Source: Achromobacter deleyi (GTDB lineage Bacteria; Pseudomonadota; Gammaproteobacteria; Burkholderiales; Burkholderiaceae_B). From it: a stretch of DNA of 64,000 nt. The translations under genes were made by a program, and so were the position numbers. A model generated the notes under the pieces. The model was not told where the DNA came from. It saw only the letters and a program-made list of their open reading frames with translations, and did no database searches. The stretch covers positions 61,001-125,000 of the forward strand of contig NZ_CADIJO010000017.1 of NCBI RefSeq assembly GCF_902859705.1, in the 5' to 3' direction. Positions 62,182 through 64,000 of this stretch are shown here, piece by piece (positions within the stretch are counted from its first letter, which is position 1; every line of letters starts with the position of its first letter).

Positions 62182-63561
62182 ATGCCCGCCCTTCGCCGCG
62201 CCGCCTGGAAAGGTGAATTGGTTGCCACCCTGCTGCTGGCCCTGCCGCTGGTGCTGACCAATCTGGCCCAGATCGCCATGACCGTGACGGACGTGATGTT
62301 CATCGGCCACCTGGGCTCGCAGCCGCTGGCCGCCAGCGCGCTGGGCGCCAACCTGTATTCGGCCATCGCCTTCTTTGCGCTGGGCCTGGTCAGCGCCACG
62401 GCGCCGATGGCGGCGCGGGCCGAGGGCGCGCGCCGCAACTCGGTGCGCGACGTGCGCCGCACGGTGCGCCAGGGCTTCTGGAGCGCCGTGCTGATTTCCG
62501 TGCCGGGCTGCCTGGCGCTCTGGTATGGCGAACACATCCTGATCCTCTTGCGCCAGCCGCCCGAACTGGCGGCGCTGGCCGGCGAATACCTGCGCGCGCT
62601 GCTGTGGGCGATGCCGCCCTTCCTGGGCTTTTTGGTGCTGCGTTCGTTCATGGCCGCGCTGCAACAGCCGCGCTGGGCCTTCGTCGTGGCGATCGGCGCG
62701 ATTCTGTTCAACGTGCTGGGCAATTGGGTGCTGGTGTTCGGCAACCTGGGCTTTCCGGCGCTGGGCCTGATCGGTGCGGGCGTGGCCAGCGCGCTGGCCA
62801 GCCTGTGCCTGTTCCTGGGCATGGTGATCGTGGTGCTGCGCGACCGCCGCTTTCGGCGCTATCGCCTGTTCAGCGACCTGTTCCAGCCTGACTGGCCGCG
62901 CTTGAAGGCGTTCTGGAAACTGGGCCTGCCGATCGCGGTGGCCACCGCCTTCGAGGTCACCATCTTCAACGCCGCCGCCTTCCTGATCGGCTGGCTGGGC
63001 GAAGCGGAACTGGCCGCCCACGCCATTGCCATCCAGATCGCCAGCGTGACCTTCATGATTCCCTACGGCGTGGCGCAGGCCGCCACGGTGCGGGTCGGCT
63101 ACGCGCAAGGCGCCCGTGATGCCGCCGCGGCCGCGCGCGCTGGCTGGACGGCCTTCAGCCTGGGCATCGGCGCCATGGTGATCGCCGCCCTGCTGATGGT
63201 GACCGTGCCCTATGCGCTGGTGTCGGTGTTCATGGACGTGCACGACCCGGCCAATGCGCGGGTGCTAGCCTTCGCGGTCAGCTACCTGGCCGTGGCTGCC
63301 GTGTTCCAGATCGTGGACGGCGCGCAGGTGCTGGGCGCGGGCATGCTGCGCGGGCTGCACGACACCCGCGTGCCGATGATCTATGCGGCGATCGGCTACT
63401 GGGGCGTGGGCCTGCCTTGCGGCGCGTGGCTGGCGTTCCAGGCCGGCTGGCGCGGCGTGGGCATCTGGAGCGGCCTGGCCATCGGGCTGGCGGTGGTGGC
63501 CGTGCTGATGATGCAGCGCTGGACCCGGCGCGCGCAACTGGGGCTGGTGGCGACGAGGTAA
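62182..63561 (+). CDS. MATE-family multidrug/Na+ antiporter (NorM-like)
   Basis: A 459-aa membrane protein with twelve predicted helices, the usual MATE layout of two six-helix bundles. The N-terminal [25 protein letters not shown] and the middle [25 protein letters not shown] segments are family-typical. It exports cationic drugs in exchange for Na+ or H+. It is a stand-alone gene, with no adjacent regulator. Confidence 0.94.
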   Translation: MPALRRAAWKGELVATLLLALPLVLTNLAQIAMTVTDVMFIGHLGSQPLAASALGANLYSAIAFFALGLVSATAPMAARAEGARRNSVRDVRRTVRQGFWSAVLISVPGCLALWYGEHILILLRQPPELAALAGEYLRALLWAMPPFLGFLVLRSFMAALQQPRWAFVVAIGAILFNVLGNWVLVFGNLGFPALGLIGAGVASALASLCLFLGMVIVVLRDRRFRRYRLFSDLFQPDWPRLKAFWKLGLPIAVATAFEVTIFNAAAFLIGWLGEAELAAHAIAIQIASVTFMIPYGVAQAATVRVGYAQGARDAAAAARAGWTAFSLGIGAMVIAALLMVTVPYALVSVFMDVHDPANARVLAFAVSYLAVAAVFQIVDGAQVLGAGMLRGLHDTRVPMIYAAIGYWGVGLPCGAWLAFQAGWRGVGIWSGLAIGLAVVAVLMMQRWTRRAQLGLVATR

Positions 63562-63593
63562 TGGGGTGATGGGGTGACATGCCATAATCGCCG

Positions 63594-64000
63594 ATGCCTT
63601 TTCCGCAACACCCCCTGCCTTACGCCATGCCTGCCTCGCCTTCCTCCCCCGCCGCTTCGACCGCTGCCTTGCCCGTCTTTCCGCCCCTGAACGCCGACCG
63701 CCTGTGGGCTCGTGTCGAAACCCTGTCGCGCTTCACCCTGCCCGACCAGCCCTGGACCCGCCGCGCGTTCTCGCCGCTGTTCCTGCAAGCGCGCCAGTGG
63801 CTGCGCGCCGAATTCGAAGCCGCGGGCCTGACGACGCGTGTGGATGCCGGCGGCAACCTGATCGGCACGCGCGCCGGCCGCAACCCTGGCCGCAAGCCGA
63901 TTGCCACCGGCTCGCATTGCGACACCGTGCCCAGCGGCGGCCGCTTTGACGGCATCATCGGCGTGCTGGCCGGCATCGAAGTCGCCCACACCCTGCAAGA
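63594..64000 (+). CDS. M20-family amidohydrolase (allantoate amidohydrolase / N-carbamoyl-amino-acid hydrolase type), 3' end outside window
   Basis: The first 135 residues of a zinc-dependent amidohydrolase. LNADRLWARVETLSRFT and the metal-binding ATGSHCDTVPSGGRFDGIIGVLAGIE, with His and Asp ligands in SHCDT and a bridging Asp in FDGIIG, mark the AllC/HyuC-type M20 branch. These enzymes hydrolyse allantoate or N-carbamoyl amino acids. The reading frame is open to the window edge. The start could also be the ATG at 63627; neither has an obvious ribosome site. Confidence 0.85.
   Translation, partial: MPFPQHPLPYAMPASPSSPAASTAALPVFPPLNADRLWARVETLSRFTLPDQPWTRRAFSPLFLQARQWLRAEFEAAGLTTRVDAGGNLIGTRAGRNPGRKPIATGSHCDTVPSGGRFDGIIGVLAGIEVAHTLQ

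Overview
The window is high-GC and gene-dense, with short intergenic gaps and many ATGA or TGATG gene overlaps. It looks like a chromosome segment of a betaproteobacterium of the Alcaligenaceae, most likely Achromobacter or a close Bordetella relative. The evidence is a pertactin-style autotransporter with a proline-rich linker, two orphan Bug-type tripartite tricarboxylate receptors, many LysR regulators, a napEDABC cluster running straight into ccmABCDEFGHI, and an RpfF/RpfR pair. The species call is inference; no rRNA or tRNA gene is visible.

Layout. 0-2.2 kb: lower-GC accessory DNA holding the 3' part of an SF1 (Upf1-like) helicase gene and a PIN-like nuclease candidate. 2.4-10 kb: a membrane diguanylate cyclase, a 1047-aa autotransporter, two alpha/beta hydrolases and a hypothetical gene; an 18-bp direct repeat brackets the second hydrolase. 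10-14.8 kb: an APH(3')-type aminoglycoside phosphotransferase, a divergent ftrA/rhodanese pair, a divergent LysR/tautomerase pair, and a hydrolase lipoprotein. 14.9-19.2 kb: a catabolic block (enoyl-CoA hydratase, CaiB-type CoA-transferase, LysR, Bug receptor). 19.2-20.9 kb: an XRE-RES toxin-antitoxin operon with a small extra first gene. 20.9-23.1 kb: a siderophore receptor with a Fur-box match. 23.5-26.4 kb: the diffusible-signal-factor synthase rpfF and its receptor/c-di-GMP enzyme rpfR, convergent. 26.8-33.4 kb: Bug receptor, IlvD/Edd-type dehydratase, GntR, then LysR divergent from a 3-hydroxyacyl-CoA dehydrogenase/BKACE pair.

33.9-45.1 kb: one long same-strand run for periplasmic nitrate reduction (napEDABC) and cytochrome c maturation (ccmABCDEFGHI). 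The Ccm system attaches haem to NapB and NapC, so the arrangement is functionally coherent. 45.1-48.2 kb: a hypoxanthine-DNA glycosylase, a pirin and an AraC/XylS-like activator. 48.2-54.4 kb (minus strand): a lipoprotein, a glutaredoxin, and a probable catabolic operon made of an SDR, a StyA/StyB-like two-component monooxygenase, a phytoene-desaturase-like FAD oxidoreductase and a MetA/SphA-like outer-membrane protein. 55-64 kb: a methyltransferase, pckG, an acyl-CoA synthetase divergent from a TetR regulator, an SDR divergent from an enoyl-CoA hydratase, a MATE exporter, and the start of an M20 amidohydrolase.

The most unusual non-coding features are two nested palindromes at 33476-33641 and 54696-54855. 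They share a hairpin core, but their long outer arms differ in sequence while each stays self-complementary, which is the signature of structural conservation. The most system-like unknowns are the helicase/PIN pair at the left edge and the StyAB/FAD-oxidoreductase/porin/SDR operon.
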